64,000 nucleotides of DNA from Collinsella sp. AK_207A (GTDB taxonomy: Bacteria; Actinomycetota; Coriobacteriia; Coriobacteriales; Coriobacteriaceae): contig NZ_CABWID010000022.1 of NCBI RefSeq assembly GCF_902501965.1, forward strand, positions 1-64,000, in the 5' to 3' direction. Below the pieces are notes generated by a model. The model was not told the DNA's origin and made no database searches. It worked only from the letters and a program-made list of their open reading frames with translations. The translations under genes and the position numbers were made by a program. Positions 18,169-26,717 of the stretch are shown in pieces (position 1 is the stretch's first letter; every line of letters begins with the position of its first letter).

Positions 18169-19740
18169 TTACTGTATTGCTGCAAACCCGAAATTGAGCT
18201 TCAACTTCGGAAGTGTTGCCTTGTTTAAGGGGAAGCGCTCGGCGATGCGCCCGTCTTCGACCAGGGCTATCTCATCGCATGCCGAGCAGAGGAATTCATA
18301 GTCGTGCGAGACAACGCAGACAGCGATGCCCGCATCGCGCATGCGCGCGATCTGGGCATCTATTCGACGCATGTTGCGATAATCCAAGCCACTCGTAGGC
18401 TCGTCGAGAATCATCGCGCGGGCACTCGAAAGCAAGCCGGCAGCGATGGAGAGCCGCTGGCGTTCCCCGCCTGAAAGGGAGAGCGGGTGCCTGTCGGCAA
18501 GACCCTCGAGGGCAAGCGCAGCCTTTATTGCTGCAATCCGGTCCTTATCATCTAGGCTGTCTTCCGCGCCATCCGAAGAGCACGCGCTTGCGAGCTCATC
18601 GTCGACCGTGCTGCTGAACAACTGGTATCCCGGTTCTTGCATAACCAGGTACACGCGCCCCGCCCGTTTCCTTGCGCGGAGCGGCATGCCGTCGACCTCG
18701 ATCACCCCCGCCTTTTCCTTGAGAAGGCCGGCCATGCACCGGGCAAACGTCGTTTTCCCGGCCCCGTTGTGCCCCACAATGCCGACGACACTCCCCGGAA
18801 GGAGGCAGAAATCGAGACCGTTCAAGACTGCAGGCGCACCGCGGTAGCCAGCAACTACGCCGCCCATGCGTACGATGGCTTTTCCGTAAGAAGGTGATCT
18901 GGAGGCAGTCGATGCGACCGCATCGCCCAAGGGCGACACTGCCGCAGCAGAGTCGATTTCAGCAAGAGAGGCGGCGCGCAGCCCCATATCGGCTCTCGTT
19001 TCAAACGGCATGGCAAGGAACTCTGCCGCCGCCCAGTCTCCTATAACCGAACCATCGCCTATAACCACATAGCGGTCTGCAATACCATCAAGCCACCACA
19101 GGCGATGCTCGGAGATAAGCACGGTCTTCCCCTGACTCTTCAGAAGCGCAACCGTGCGCGCAAGATTCCGCATCGCATGCACATCGAGCGACGCGGTTGG
19201 CTCATCAAGCACGAAGACGTCAGGATGCACCGCATAGGCCGATGCCAGGATAACCGACTGCTTCTGCCCGCCGGAAAGCGCCTCGGTACCGCGCCCGAGC
19301 AGACCCTCAATACCGAGCGTTGCCGCTGCCTGCGCCACACGTTCGACCATTTCCTCGCGATCGATTCCGAAGTTCTCGCATCCGAAGGCGATCTCCGAGG
19401 TCACGTCGAGATTGACGAACTGGCTACGCGGGTTTTGGAACACCGATCCGACATGCGCGGAAAGCTCGCCCATCGTCCATGCGGAAACGGGTTTTCCCGA
19501 AACGAGCACCTCGCCTTGAAGGTCCCCTTCGTACATAAGAGGAATGAGCGCATTAACGAGGCGCGTAAGCGTTGTCTTGCCACATCCCGACTGCCCGGTC
19601 ACAACAACGCATTGACCGCGAGGGATCTTCAGCGAAACGTCACGAAGCGATGGACGGGAAGCGCCTTTGTAGCAAAACGTGCATCCATCGAGCTCGATGG
19701 CATAGGGCGAAGCCTTCGCCGCGGCGGCATTTTCCGTCAT
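18169..19740 (-). CDS. ECF transporter ATPase with two fused ATP-binding domains
   Basis: 523 aa from ATG 19740, which overlaps the stop of the EcfT gene (ATGA). Two complete ABC cassettes are fused. The first has GQSGCGKT, EALSGGQKQS and VFVLDEPTASLD; the second has GHNGAGKT, SLSGGERQR and AMILDEPTSGLD. This equals EcfA1 plus EcfA2 in one chain, energising the S component at 17527-18150. An upstream extension of the frame to 20067 overlaps EcfT and is not used. Confidence 0.85.
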   Translation of the reverse strand: MTENAAAAKASPYAIELDGCTFCYKGASRPSLRDVSLKIPRGQCVVVTGQSGCGKTTLTRLVNALIPLMYEGDLQGEVLVSGKPVSAWTMGELSAHVGSVFQNPRSQFVNLDVTSEIAFGCENFGIDREEMVERVAQAAATLGIEGLLGRGTEALSGGQKQSVILASAYAVHPDVFVLDEPTASLDVHAMRNLARTVALLKSQGKTVLISEHRLWWLDGIADRYVVIGDGSVIGDWAAAEFLAMPFETRADMGLRAASLAEIDSAAAVSPLGDAVASTASRSPSYGKAIVRMGGVVAGYRGAPAVLNGLDFCLLPGSVVGIVGHNGAGKTTFARCMAGLLKEKAGVIEVDGMPLRARKRAGRVYLVMQEPGYQLFSSTVDDELASACSSDGAEDSLDDKDRIAAIKAALALEGLADRHPLSLSGGERQRLSIAAGLLSSARAMILDEPTSGLDYRNMRRIDAQIARMRDAGIAVCVVSHDYEFLCSACDEIALVEDGRIAERFPLNKATLPKLKLNFGFAAIQ

Positions 19741-20513
19741 CAGAGCACCCCCGCTCTGAAGCAAACGGAAAGTGCAAGGAGCACCATCGCAGCGATGAGA
19801 CACGCAACATCGATAGCTCGCAGCCTTAAGTGGTAATACGAGGTGCGGTGCGTACTCGCCCCCACGCCGCGGACGACGACCGCGTTCCCCAGTTCGTCGG
19901 CGATCTGGCCCAAACGCGCGATCACGGGCACAAGGAAATGTTCGGCGGTCCTCGCGGGATGGCGCACGACCGACTTCGGCGTAAGTGCGATACCGCGCGT
20001 CTTCATAGCATCGGCGACAGCGCAGAATTCGCGTCCCATGGTGGGAAGGAAACGAAATGCCACGCACACAGCCACCGACACGTTCACAGGAACATGCATC
20101 GCCTGCAGCGCAGAAGCGAGCTCACCAAGACGCGTGGTTGCGATCATATTGAAAGCGAACATAAAGGCGGGCAGAACATGACGATACATTAGAAGCGACG
20201 CCGCAAAGGGCGAAAGCAAAGTGTTCCCACTCGCCACGAACAGCTGCGCCGTTACGGCGAACAGCACGTAGAAGGCAAGCCAACGCACAATCGCGAAGAA
20301 GCGGCGGCAATATGCCATCACGACAACGGTAAGCGCCAAAACGCCCATCTCGGCAAACAGGCTTTGCGTAAGCGCCATCTGCACGTTGATTGCCACCAGC
20401 ACCGCAAGCGACGCGCGCGGGTCGAGATGGCGCGGCGCGGCGTTGGCAGACGTCGAAGGCCGCGTCTGTGCTACCGCGCTCAAGGGCAAAGGCGTACCTA
20501 TCAAAAGAGCCAT
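19740..20513 (-). CDS. ECF transporter transmembrane component EcfT
   Basis: 257 aa. It contains the LDPRASLAVL start, several membrane helices, and the cytoplasmic coupling motif VAFRFLPTMGREF with ADAMKTRGI, both diagnostic for EcfT (CbiQ-like) proteins. First gene of the operon; it overlaps the fused ATPase by four bases. The promoter should lie in 20514-20624, shared with the divergent AraC gene. Confidence 0.85.
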   Translation of the reverse strand: MALLIGTPLPLSAVAQTRPSTSANAAPRHLDPRASLAVLVAINVQMALTQSLFAEMGVLALTVVVMAYCRRFFAIVRWLAFYVLFAVTAQLFVASGNTLLSPFAASLLMYRHVLPAFMFAFNMIATTRLGELASALQAMHVPVNVSVAVCVAFRFLPTMGREFCAVADAMKTRGIALTPKSVVRHPARTAEHFLVPVIARLGQIADELGNAVVVRGVGASTHRTSYYHLRLRAIDVACLIAAMVLLALSVCFRAGVL

Positions 20514-20624
20514 GTGATTTTTGTCTCTCTTCCTAATAGTTAGCCATGGATAACTCTTTCATATATAATAAGACTCGATGAGGCGAATCGAAGGACGGAA
20601 CGACAGAATGGGAACTGCACCGAA

Positions 20625-21665
20625 TTGAATTCAAGTTCTACCGAAAAATCAAACGGGAGCTACGCCACGGGACTGAGAAACCCGCTTTACGACATGTTCG
20701 TCACGCAGCTCTCCCAGTTGCACACTGTATGCGCGGAGGAAGCGCTCGCACGCGGATTCGGACAGGCCAACCTGGTGCGAAGCGTCGGCGAGACATGGTT
20801 CGTCGACCCTCGATACGGCAGGGGCTCTTATTGGTTCTACCTCATGGACCGTGACACCATCGTCGTGTCGATGGACATCACATACGAACGCGCCGTGGAG
20901 GCAGTCATAGAGACTATTCCCTATCTGGGGTTCGGCCTCTATGAACATGCGATGCCCATGTATTGCTCGCCTGAGTGTGCCGGATCAAACTGCAAGCTCA
21001 TAGGGCACGACTGGGATGGCGGCCTCCACATAAGCTCGTTCGAACCCGGCAAGCGACTGTCATCGGCGTCGATCACCATAGCCCCTGAAGCAATACGCCG
21101 CTATGCGGATGCCTTGCACTGCAATGAAAAGAAACTACGCTGTGCCATCGGGCGGCTCACCACGTCGGACGGCGTGCCCGGCTTGCCCTTGGCGCTTCGA
21201 GGGCTCGACATCACCTACCCCGCCGCATCGGTCGCCGATTCGTATTATCACGCCAAGGCGATTGAATGCTTCGCGCTGCTGGCAAGCAGCATTCCCGAAA
21301 GGGTCACGGCAGCCGACGCCGTACGCATAAGCGACAGAGAATGCGTCGAGGGCATCTGTTCCTACATCGACGGCAACCTATCGTCCGATCTCAGCACGAA
21401 AACGCTGTGCGACATCGCCCATGTAAGCGAGGGAAAGATGATATCGGCATTTCGCAATGTGCAGGGAGACACCCCACAAAGCTACATCCGCGCACAGCGT
21501 CTGGAGTACGGTCGGCGCCTCCTCCTTGATGGAAGCCACAAAATCAGCGAAATCGCCAAAAGCGCGGGCTACCGCAACCAAGGAGCGTTCGCTGACGCAT
21601 TCAAGCGTGCCTACGGCACGACGCCACGCACCTATCGCAAAAGACTACGAATCGAATTGGAGTAG
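20625..21665 (+). CDS. AraC-family transcriptional regulator
   Basis: 346 aa. The C-terminal 100 residues carry two helix-turn-helix motifs (LCDIAHVSEGKMISAFRNVQ; ISEIAKSAGYRNQGAFADAF followed by YGTTPRTYRK), typical of AraC/XylS. The N-terminal 200 residues are a ligand domain of unknown type. It is divergent from the ECF/ABC operon and probably controls it, as YbtA controls ybtPQ. The start is uncertain: the TTG at 20625 is used, while an ATG at 20608 with a better ribosome site opens a six-codon frame (MGTAPN) ending at TGA and out of frame by one base. Confidence 0.8.
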   Translation: MNSSSTEKSNGSYATGLRNPLYDMFVTQLSQLHTVCAEEALARGFGQANLVRSVGETWFVDPRYGRGSYWFYLMDRDTIVVSMDITYERAVEAVIETIPYLGFGLYEHAMPMYCSPECAGSNCKLIGHDWDGGLHISSFEPGKRLSSASITIAPEAIRRYADALHCNEKKLRCAIGRLTTSDGVPGLPLALRGLDITYPAASVADSYYHAKAIECFALLASSIPERVTAADAVRISDRECVEGICSYIDGNLSSDLSTKTLCDIAHVSEGKMISAFRNVQGDTPQSYIRAQRLEYGRRLLLDGSHKISEIAKSAGYRNQGAFADAFKRAYGTTPRTYRKRLRIELE

Positions 21666-21857
21666 CATCGGGCGATGCCCACCTCATTACTGTCCGAGAT
21701 AAGCCATCGATGAACTTCGGTGGCGATCATTCGGCGCACGGCCTACAGTTTGGCCAAACTACGAGGGGCCGCCGATTGGCCTGACGGCTTCCTCCCAAGC
21801 CCGCGCCTCTTCCGCCGTCGCGAACCCGCGCTTGCATTTGTGCACTTCGTTGCCGAA

Positions 21858-21955
21858 CAGAAGCCTACAGCGCCATCGCTGGCAAAAAAGCCGATGGGGA
21901 CAACCGAAACGAAATAGACCTGAAAGGACTTGGATTGAATCAAGAAAATCGATAA
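21858..21955 (+). pseudogene. 3' half of a small membrane protein gene (duplicate of 26116-26307)
   Basis: The frame reads EAYSAIAGKKADGDNRNEID and on to LNQENR-stop, nearly the same as the C-terminal half of the intact small protein at 26116-26307. Similarity continues past the stop for about 100 bases. The 5' half with the membrane segment is missing. Confidence 0.6.
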
Positions 21956-22091
21956 GTCCAATCTCGCTGGCTCTGAAACGGCCTCGTGCCTTGCCGTCTT
22001 CAGCACGAGGAGTAAGTAGCGAGATCGCAGGTGAAAGGAAGTAAAACGACTAAGAAACAGCCCTCCTCTCCCAGCTAGGTGAGTTATCAAA

Positions 22092-22122
22092 GGGAGGCAT
22101 TGCCCTCCTAGAATGCCCTCCC
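22092..22122 (-). terminator. terminator-like inverted repeat at the end of DUF4143 copy 2
   Basis: Arms gggaggcat and atgccctccc flank the stop codon of the ATPase gene at 22108. On the minus strand the stem is followed by TTTG only, so strength is doubtful. Confidence 0.45.
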
Positions 22123-23352
22123 TTCCTGCATGAACTCGGGGATGTTGGCATGAATGATGCCATCCCTTTGCTGGATGGGGTCGCTTCGCGTCAACAGGTA
22201 CTTGGGATAGTCGTCCTTAATCTGAGTGAAGGGCCGGTATTCGCGCTCCTCCGTTGCCCGGTCGGCCATGATGGTCATGGCGACCTGGACGTATGCATAG
22301 CCCATCTCGGGGTTCCTGAGGATGAAATCGCATTCCAGCTTGCCGACGCGTCCGACGCTGACCTTGCAACCCTGCGCGAGCGCGTAGCGATAGACGATGT
22401 TCTCCAGCACGGGCCCGTAGTCGATGCGGTCGTCGGTGTTGAGGGCGAAGTGGAAGCCCAGGTCCGCCAGGTAGTACTTCTGCTCGCCCCGCAGCGACTT
22501 CCGCGACCTCAGGTCGAAGCGGGCGCACCTGCTGACGATCTTCGCGTCCTCGAGGATCTGGAGGTATCGCGCGAGCGTCCCGCGCTTGACCTTCACGCCC
22601 TGCCTGCTCTCGAGGTCCGATTGGATGTTCGCAAGCGACGTGGTGGCGCCGAAGTTGTTGATGACGTAGTCGCGCACCTGGTTGAACACGGAGACGTTCT
22701 TGATCTTCACGCGCCTGCGGATGTCCTTCTCGAAGATCTCCTGGATTACCGCCGCGACGTAGACGCGCTTGTCGGCGAGCCGCGGGTAATCCATCGCTTT
22801 CGGGAAGCCGCCCTCGAGGATGTAGGCGTCGAACTCCGCGACCGGGTTCGGGTTCACGGGCAGTCCCAAGAAGCGCTTCATCTGGCAACACTCGCCGAAG
22901 TCCAGCGTCTGCATCTCGAACTCGATGCAGCGCCCGGTTAGCTTCGTGGCCAGCTCGCCCGAGAGCAGGTAGGAGTTTGAGCCGATGATGAAGATGGAGA
23001 AGCCGCCTTCGGTGCGAAGCCCGTTGAGCACGTCTTCGAAGCCCCCGACGTTTTGCACCTCGTCGATGAAGAGGTACTTCGTGCCCGAGACAGCGAGCAG
23101 GGGCCCGACGAGGGCCTCGAGCTGTCCCGGGGTCTTGACTGACCGGTACCCGTATCGGTCGAGGCCGAAAAAGACGATGCGCTCGTCATCGACGCCTTCG
23201 GCCCTCAGCTCTTCGGCGATGCACTGCATGAGGCGGGACTTGCCGCCCCGGCGGACGCCGGTGATGACCTTGATCATCCCGTCGTCGTGGTAGAAGCCGC
23301 GAATCTTCTTCAGGTAGTTCTCTCTTGGGGAACAAACGCATACCGGCTCCAA
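22108..23352 (-). CDS. AAA ATPase with DUF4143 domain (copy 2), frameshift at the N-terminus
   Basis: 414 codons from TTG 23352. Walker A GVRRGGKS, Walker B KYLFIDEVQ, sensor IIGSNSYLLSG, and C-terminal KLECDFILRN with YVQVAMT match copy 1 along the full length. The natural start is probably ATG 23341 (MRLFP then REN YLKKIRG, compare MELFRREQYLKKIRP in copy 1). Reaching the main frame from that ATG needs one C fewer in the CCCC that follows. The gene is therefore off, slippage-dependent, or misassembled. A 14-bp inverted repeat overlaps the start, and the IEWE core J2 lies about 100 bases upstream. Confidence 0.8.
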   Translation of the reverse strand: MEPVCVCSPRENYLKKIRGFYHDDGMIKVITGVRRGGKSRLMQCIAEELRAEGVDDERIVFFGLDRYGYRSVKTPGQLEALVGPLLAVSGTKYLFIDEVQNVGGFEDVLNGLRTEGGFSIFIIGSNSYLLSGELATKLTGRCIEFEMQTLDFGECCQMKRFLGLPVNPNPVAEFDAYILEGGFPKAMDYPRLADKRVYVAAVIQEIFEKDIRRRVKIKNVSVFNQVRDYVINNFGATTSLANIQSDLESRQGVKVKRGTLARYLQILEDAKIVSRCARFDLRSRKSLRGEQKYYLADLGFHFALNTDDRIDYGPVLENIVYRYALAQGCKVSVGRVGKLECDFILRNPEMGYAYVQVAMTIMADRATEEREYRPFTQIKDDYPKYLLTRSDPIQQRDGIIHANIPEFMQEGRAF

Positions 23353-23371
23353 TCTTCATTGGGGCCGGTAT
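23340..23371 (-). promoter_or_regulatory. inverted repeat overlapping the start of DUF4143 copy 2
   Basis: Arms ataccggctccaat (23340-23353) and attggggccggtat (23358-23371) pair at 13 of 14 positions with a 4-base loop. On the minus strand ATG 23341 sits in the last bases of the downstream arm. A copy with the same central core (ctccaatcttcattgg) remains at 36802-36819, where the gene itself is gone. Confidence 0.65.
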
Positions 23372-23442
23372 ATCGAATCACGGGTTTATTGGTGCATTCA
23401 TTATCGACTAAACGATTTATGCCCCCATAACTAAGGAATTAC

Positions 23443-23457
23443 TTATTCCCACTCGAT
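23443..23457 (-). repeat. repeated integration-site core J2 (IEWE-stop)
   Basis: The minus strand reads ATC GAG TGG GAA TAA preceded by GRINA codons. The 130 bases to the right repeat those right of J1. The 25 bases to the left (cccataactaaggaatt) are repeated at 36881-36897 left of J5. Confidence 0.65.
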
Positions 23458-24005
23458 GGCGTTGATTCTGCCGTCCCGTCATTCCAGTTGCATCCAGTTT
23501 TCGGCGCCGTCTCAAGCCGAGTGCCGCCAGATGACACCATGTCGTGTTTTGTCGGCCTCGGGGACAAAAGCTGGGACAACTTAATTACTTTTTTCAAACT
23601 CAGGACGTTGAGTTTTTGTTTTTGTCCCAAAGCGCGTGGCAGATGGCCCCCACAAACTCAATAGCACCGAAAACGCCCGTTCTGAAACTCAAGTGCCTTT
23701 TCGCGTGCGAGCCGCCAGCTACAATAGGAAGCGAATCAACGCAGGTGGCTCGCGCACCGTTTGCATAACCCCAGGTCGCTGGTCTTCGCCATCGGTGGGC
23801 AAAGTGAGTAGTCTCAGGTGGCTTGCCCATGAGTTGGCGAACAGGTTGGGGCTTCGTTGTTGGCGCGATCGCTTCGTGCGCACTCGAAAGGCCTGTTTAA
23901 CAAAAAACTAATCGGATGCGACTGGCCGCCCATACGGGGACGGCTTTTCTCGTGCGGGCACGAACGGCCCCGCGTGCCCTGTCGAGCGATATCCCCATAT
24001 GACGC
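23458..24005. other. island-end region without a supported gene
   Basis: The first 125 bases are the J1/J2 direct repeat. Then comes gggacaaa-type sequence resembling the segment right of J3. The frames present (for example 23636-23911) lack ribosome sites and family patterns. Confidence 0.45.
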
Positions 24006-25214
24006 TCAGAGCCCCTGCTCGCCGAGCAGCCACCTCGCGAGGTCCAGCACGAGAACGCCCTCCCGGGTATAGGGCTCGTGCCTCGTGCGGGCGATAAGAA
24101 CCTTCGGGAACGCGTCCCTGACGGACAGCAGCGGCGCGAGCTCCCTCTCGAGCGTCGATTCGGAGCTGATGTCGTCGCTCACCTGGATGTAGACGAGCTC
24201 CGACCCCCTCTTCGCGACGAAGTCGACCTCCTTTTGGTACAGCTTCCCGACGTAGGTCTCGTAGCCTCGCCTCATCAGCTCCAGGAAGACCGCGTTCTCG
24301 TACATGCGGCCCCAGTCCATGTCGCGCGTCCCCAGGACCGCATAGCGCATTCCCGAGTCGCATACGTAATGCTTCGCCTGCGTGCTCAGGTACCTCCTCC
24401 CCTTGATGTCGTAGCGCCTCGCCTCATAGAAGACGAAGGCGTCGCGGAGGTAGGAGATGTAGCGCCCGACGGTGACGTGGTTGGTGGGAACCCTGTTGGC
24501 GTCGAGGACGTTTGCGATGTTGTTGGGCGAGTTGAGGTTGCCGGAGTTGTCCATCATGTACTCGGCCAGCCTCTCCAGCACGGTGGAGTCGGGCAGCGAG
24601 AACTTCTGGACGAGGTCGCGCGTGAGGATGGTCTTGTAGACGTCGCGGATGTAGCCGTACGACTCCGAGATGTCATCGTAATCGTAGGACCCGGCGAGCC
24701 CGCCGCGCCTGATGAACCCGTCGAAGTCGTCGTCGACGGCTCCTTGCCCGCCGAAGTAGGAGCGGTATTCGCCGAAGCTGAAAGGGAGGATGTGAACCTC
24801 CCTGTGGCGCCCTGTGAACAGCGTCGCCAGGTCCGAACTCAGGAGGAACGCATTCGATCCCGTGAGGTAGATATCCCATCCGCCGCGTGCGTGAATGCTG
24901 TTAATTGCCTTCTCGAAGCCCTCGCACAGCTGCACCTCGTCGATGAAGAGGCGGTTGCAGGCGCCCTCTTTGTGCCGTTCCATGATTTCGCGATGCAGCG
25001 CGTGGTACTCGAGCAGCGGCTCGTTGTCGAGGTCCAGCAGGTCGATGTAGACGTTGTTTGAGGACGGGTCCTCCCGCGCGACGGAGGCGCAGAACGCCTT
25101 CATGAGCTCGGACTTGCCGGAGCGGCGCATCCCCGTGATCACCTTGATGTCCCGGGTGCCCTCGAGCGCCCAAAGCCGCTCCATGTACGTATTGCGGTCT
25201 ACCCAAGCCATCAT
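24006..25214 (-). CDS. AAA ATPase with DUF4143 domain (copy 3, divergent)
   Basis: 402 aa. Walker A GMRRSGKS (about 29-36), Walker B NRLFIDEVQ (about 90), sensor LTGSNAFLLSS, then the DUF4143 half with KEVDFVAKRG and YIQVSDD. It is only distantly related to copies 1 and 2, so a separate acquisition rather than a local duplicate. Ribosome site aaggagcgg precedes ATG 25214. Two copies of a GTTTCGAAAC palindrome lie just upstream. Confidence 0.85.
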   Translation of the reverse strand: MMAWVDRNTYMERLWALEGTRDIKVITGMRRSGKSELMKAFCASVAREDPSSNNVYIDLLDLDNEPLLEYHALHREIMERHKEGACNRLFIDEVQLCEGFEKAINSIHARGGWDIYLTGSNAFLLSSDLATLFTGRHREVHILPFSFGEYRSYFGGQGAVDDDFDGFIRRGGLAGSYDYDDISESYGYIRDVYKTILTRDLVQKFSLPDSTVLERLAEYMMDNSGNLNSPNNIANVLDANRVPTNHVTVGRYISYLRDAFVFYEARRYDIKGRRYLSTQAKHYVCDSGMRYAVLGTRDMDWGRMYENAVFLELMRRGYETYVGKLYQKEVDFVAKRGSELVYIQVSDDISSESTLERELAPLLSVRDAFPKVLIARTRHEPYTREGVLVLDLARWLLGEQGL

Positions 25215-25227
25215 CCGCTCCTTATCG

Positions 25228-25263
25228 GTTTCGAAACTCGAATTATTTTAAAGTTTCGAAACT
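25228..25263 (-). promoter_or_regulatory. paired GTTTCGAAAC palindromes upstream of DUF4143 copy 3
   Basis: Palindromes at 25228-25237 and 25253-25262, centres 25 bases apart, separated by an AT-rich segment (aattattttaa) that could hold the -10 element. Spacing of about two and a half helical turns and position suit a dimer-binding operator. The two halves can also form a hairpin. Confidence 0.6.
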
Positions 25264-25482
25264 GAGAAGGCAATATACACAAGGATGCATCAAGGAGCGA
25301 ATCCCAGCCACGTCATGTCGGCAGCGATGAAGGGCACGTCCGCGCGTGCTACAATGCGGGCACCAGAGATGAAAACACAGTCCCCGTCGGGTAGTCGTGG
25401 GCGTGCGGGAATCCGCATCAGTAACCTGCCTCCTTGGTTGTCCCTTCTCTGCATGGTCATCTACATAAAGGAGGAGCCAACC
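25264..25482 (+). promoter_or_regulatory. promoter and long 5' leader of yjdF, possible riboswitch
   Basis: A TACAAT -10-like hexamer at about 25350-25355 implies a transcript start near 25362 and a leader of about 115 bases. In other bacteria yjdF genes are often preceded by the yjdF RNA motif, a riboswitch for azaaromatic compounds. The leader has GC-rich pairing potential (cgtcgggtagtcgtgggcgt; gcgggaatccgc), but I cannot match it to the consensus by eye. Confidence 0.35.
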
Positions 25483-25902
25483 ATGCAGATCAGCGTGTCG
25501 TCCACCCTGACCGTATATCACGACGGCCAATTCTGGGTCGGGCTGGCGGAGCGCGTCGAGGGCGGAAGGTACGGCGCCGCCCGCATCGTCTTCGGCGCAG
25601 AACCGTCCAATGAGGAGATCCTGCGATTCGTTACAAGCAAATGGGCGAAGCTCCCGTTCTTCGGTGGCAAACCGGCTGAGGCAAGCAAGCCCGCGAAGAA
25701 CCCCAAGCGACGCGCTCGCGAGGCGGCGAAAACCCTCAAGCAGCCGGCAATGAGCACAAAGGCGCAGCAGGCGCTCGCGAGTCAGCGGGAGGCAATGAAA
25801 CGGGAGTCGGTCCGCGCAAGAAGCCAACGTCGCGCGGACGAGGCGGAGGCGCGCTTCGAGCAGCGGAAGCTGAGACGCAAGCAGAAGCATCGCGGGCATT
25901 GA
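25483..25902 (+). CDS. yjdF: YjdF family protein (DUF2992)
   Basis: 139 aa from ATG 25483 with a very strong ribosome site (aaggaggag, 25467-25476). The N-terminal 60 residues match the family: LTVYHDGQFWVGLAERVEGG, ARIVFGAEPSNEEILRFV. The C-terminal half is basic and helical with QKH-type repeats, as usual for the family. Role unknown; in other bacteria linked to a riboswitch sensing planar heteroaromatic molecules, suggesting protection against such compounds. Single gene, convergent with nothing close. Confidence 0.85.
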   Translation: MQISVSSTLTVYHDGQFWVGLAERVEGGRYGAARIVFGAEPSNEEILRFVTSKWAKLPFFGGKPAEASKPAKNPKRRAREAAKTLKQPAMSTKAQQALASQREAMKRESVRARSQRRADEAEARFEQRKLRRKQKHRGH

Positions 25903-26115
25903 TCGCCATCTGCAGGATGCTCTATACAGAAGCGATGTCATTTTCACTTGAAAACCGATACCGCTATCTATTGCGCCGTTCGTCAGCGGCGCATCCTCGC
26001 TTTCAACACAACTGCTCAAAGATGACGACCGCAATTGTCCTAGACAGCGCTGCAGGCCCAAGTCATAATTCGAGTACAAAATCGAGCTACAAATCGGAAT
26101 AATGAGGATTGAATC

Positions 26116-26307
26116 ATGTGGGATGAATTAGGCATAAGCGCAGGAACGGCAGTCCTTATTTTGATTTCGCTGTATTTCGTTATCAAATGGGCAGTGAAGA
26201 ATGGCATAAAAGAAGCCTACGGTGCCATCACTGGCAAGAAAGCCGATGAAGACATCCGAAACGAAATAGACCTAAAAGGACTTGGATTGGATCAAGAGGA
26301 TCGATAA
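26116..26307 (+). CDS. small single-pass membrane protein
   Basis: 63 aa: MWDELGISAGTAVLILISLY starts a clear membrane helix (about 9-30), followed by a charged helical tail (KKADEDIRNEID). A purine-rich aatgaggattg precedes the ATG. A partial duplicate lies at 21858-21955, so this unit has moved or been copied between the two adjacent islands. No known family recognised. Confidence 0.6.
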   Translation: MWDELGISAGTAVLILISLYFVIKWAVKNGIKEAYGAITGKKADEDIRNEIDLKGLGLDQEDR

Positions 26308-26717
26308 ATCCAGTTTCGCCGTCTCCGAAACGGCCTCGTTTCGTCCTCGGGAGCAATAAACGCTTGTTCATTCATTTGGGTTAAATCGTTATTTCCGTTC
26401 CTCCGACTATCTCCCTGTACTTTGCCGCCTCAAGAAACATGGAATAGAGTACAAAATCAAAGGTGAAAAGGAGCAAACAACAAAGAAATAATCTCTGCTC
26501 CGACGTGGAACGGATGCTAGATCGTTGTTTTACTCACCGCTATCGCTGACAGCTTTACCATGGGTTCTCGTACGAAAGAAAGCCTAACGGTACTCAAAAG
26601 TGCAGCTCAAATCCTTATCGGCTTACCCTTGCCTTTCGCGTCGATTCGTTTATGCACCGTCGTTTGATGTAGCCTGGTGGCAAATTTAAACGTATTCTGC
26701 TGTCAGGCTTTCAGGGT
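26308..26717. other. AT-rich intergenic stretch
   Basis: About 410 bases with low GC. The first half, up to about 26500, is repeated in diverged form at 21956-22060 (for example gtgaaaaggagcaaac against gtgaaaggaagtaaaac). No frame, hairpin or RNA gene is convincing. Confidence 0.4.

Noticed and set aside
18213-20192. Plus-strand frames opposite the ECF ATPase and EcfT genes
   Set aside because: Shadows in other frames of confidently identified ECF genes.
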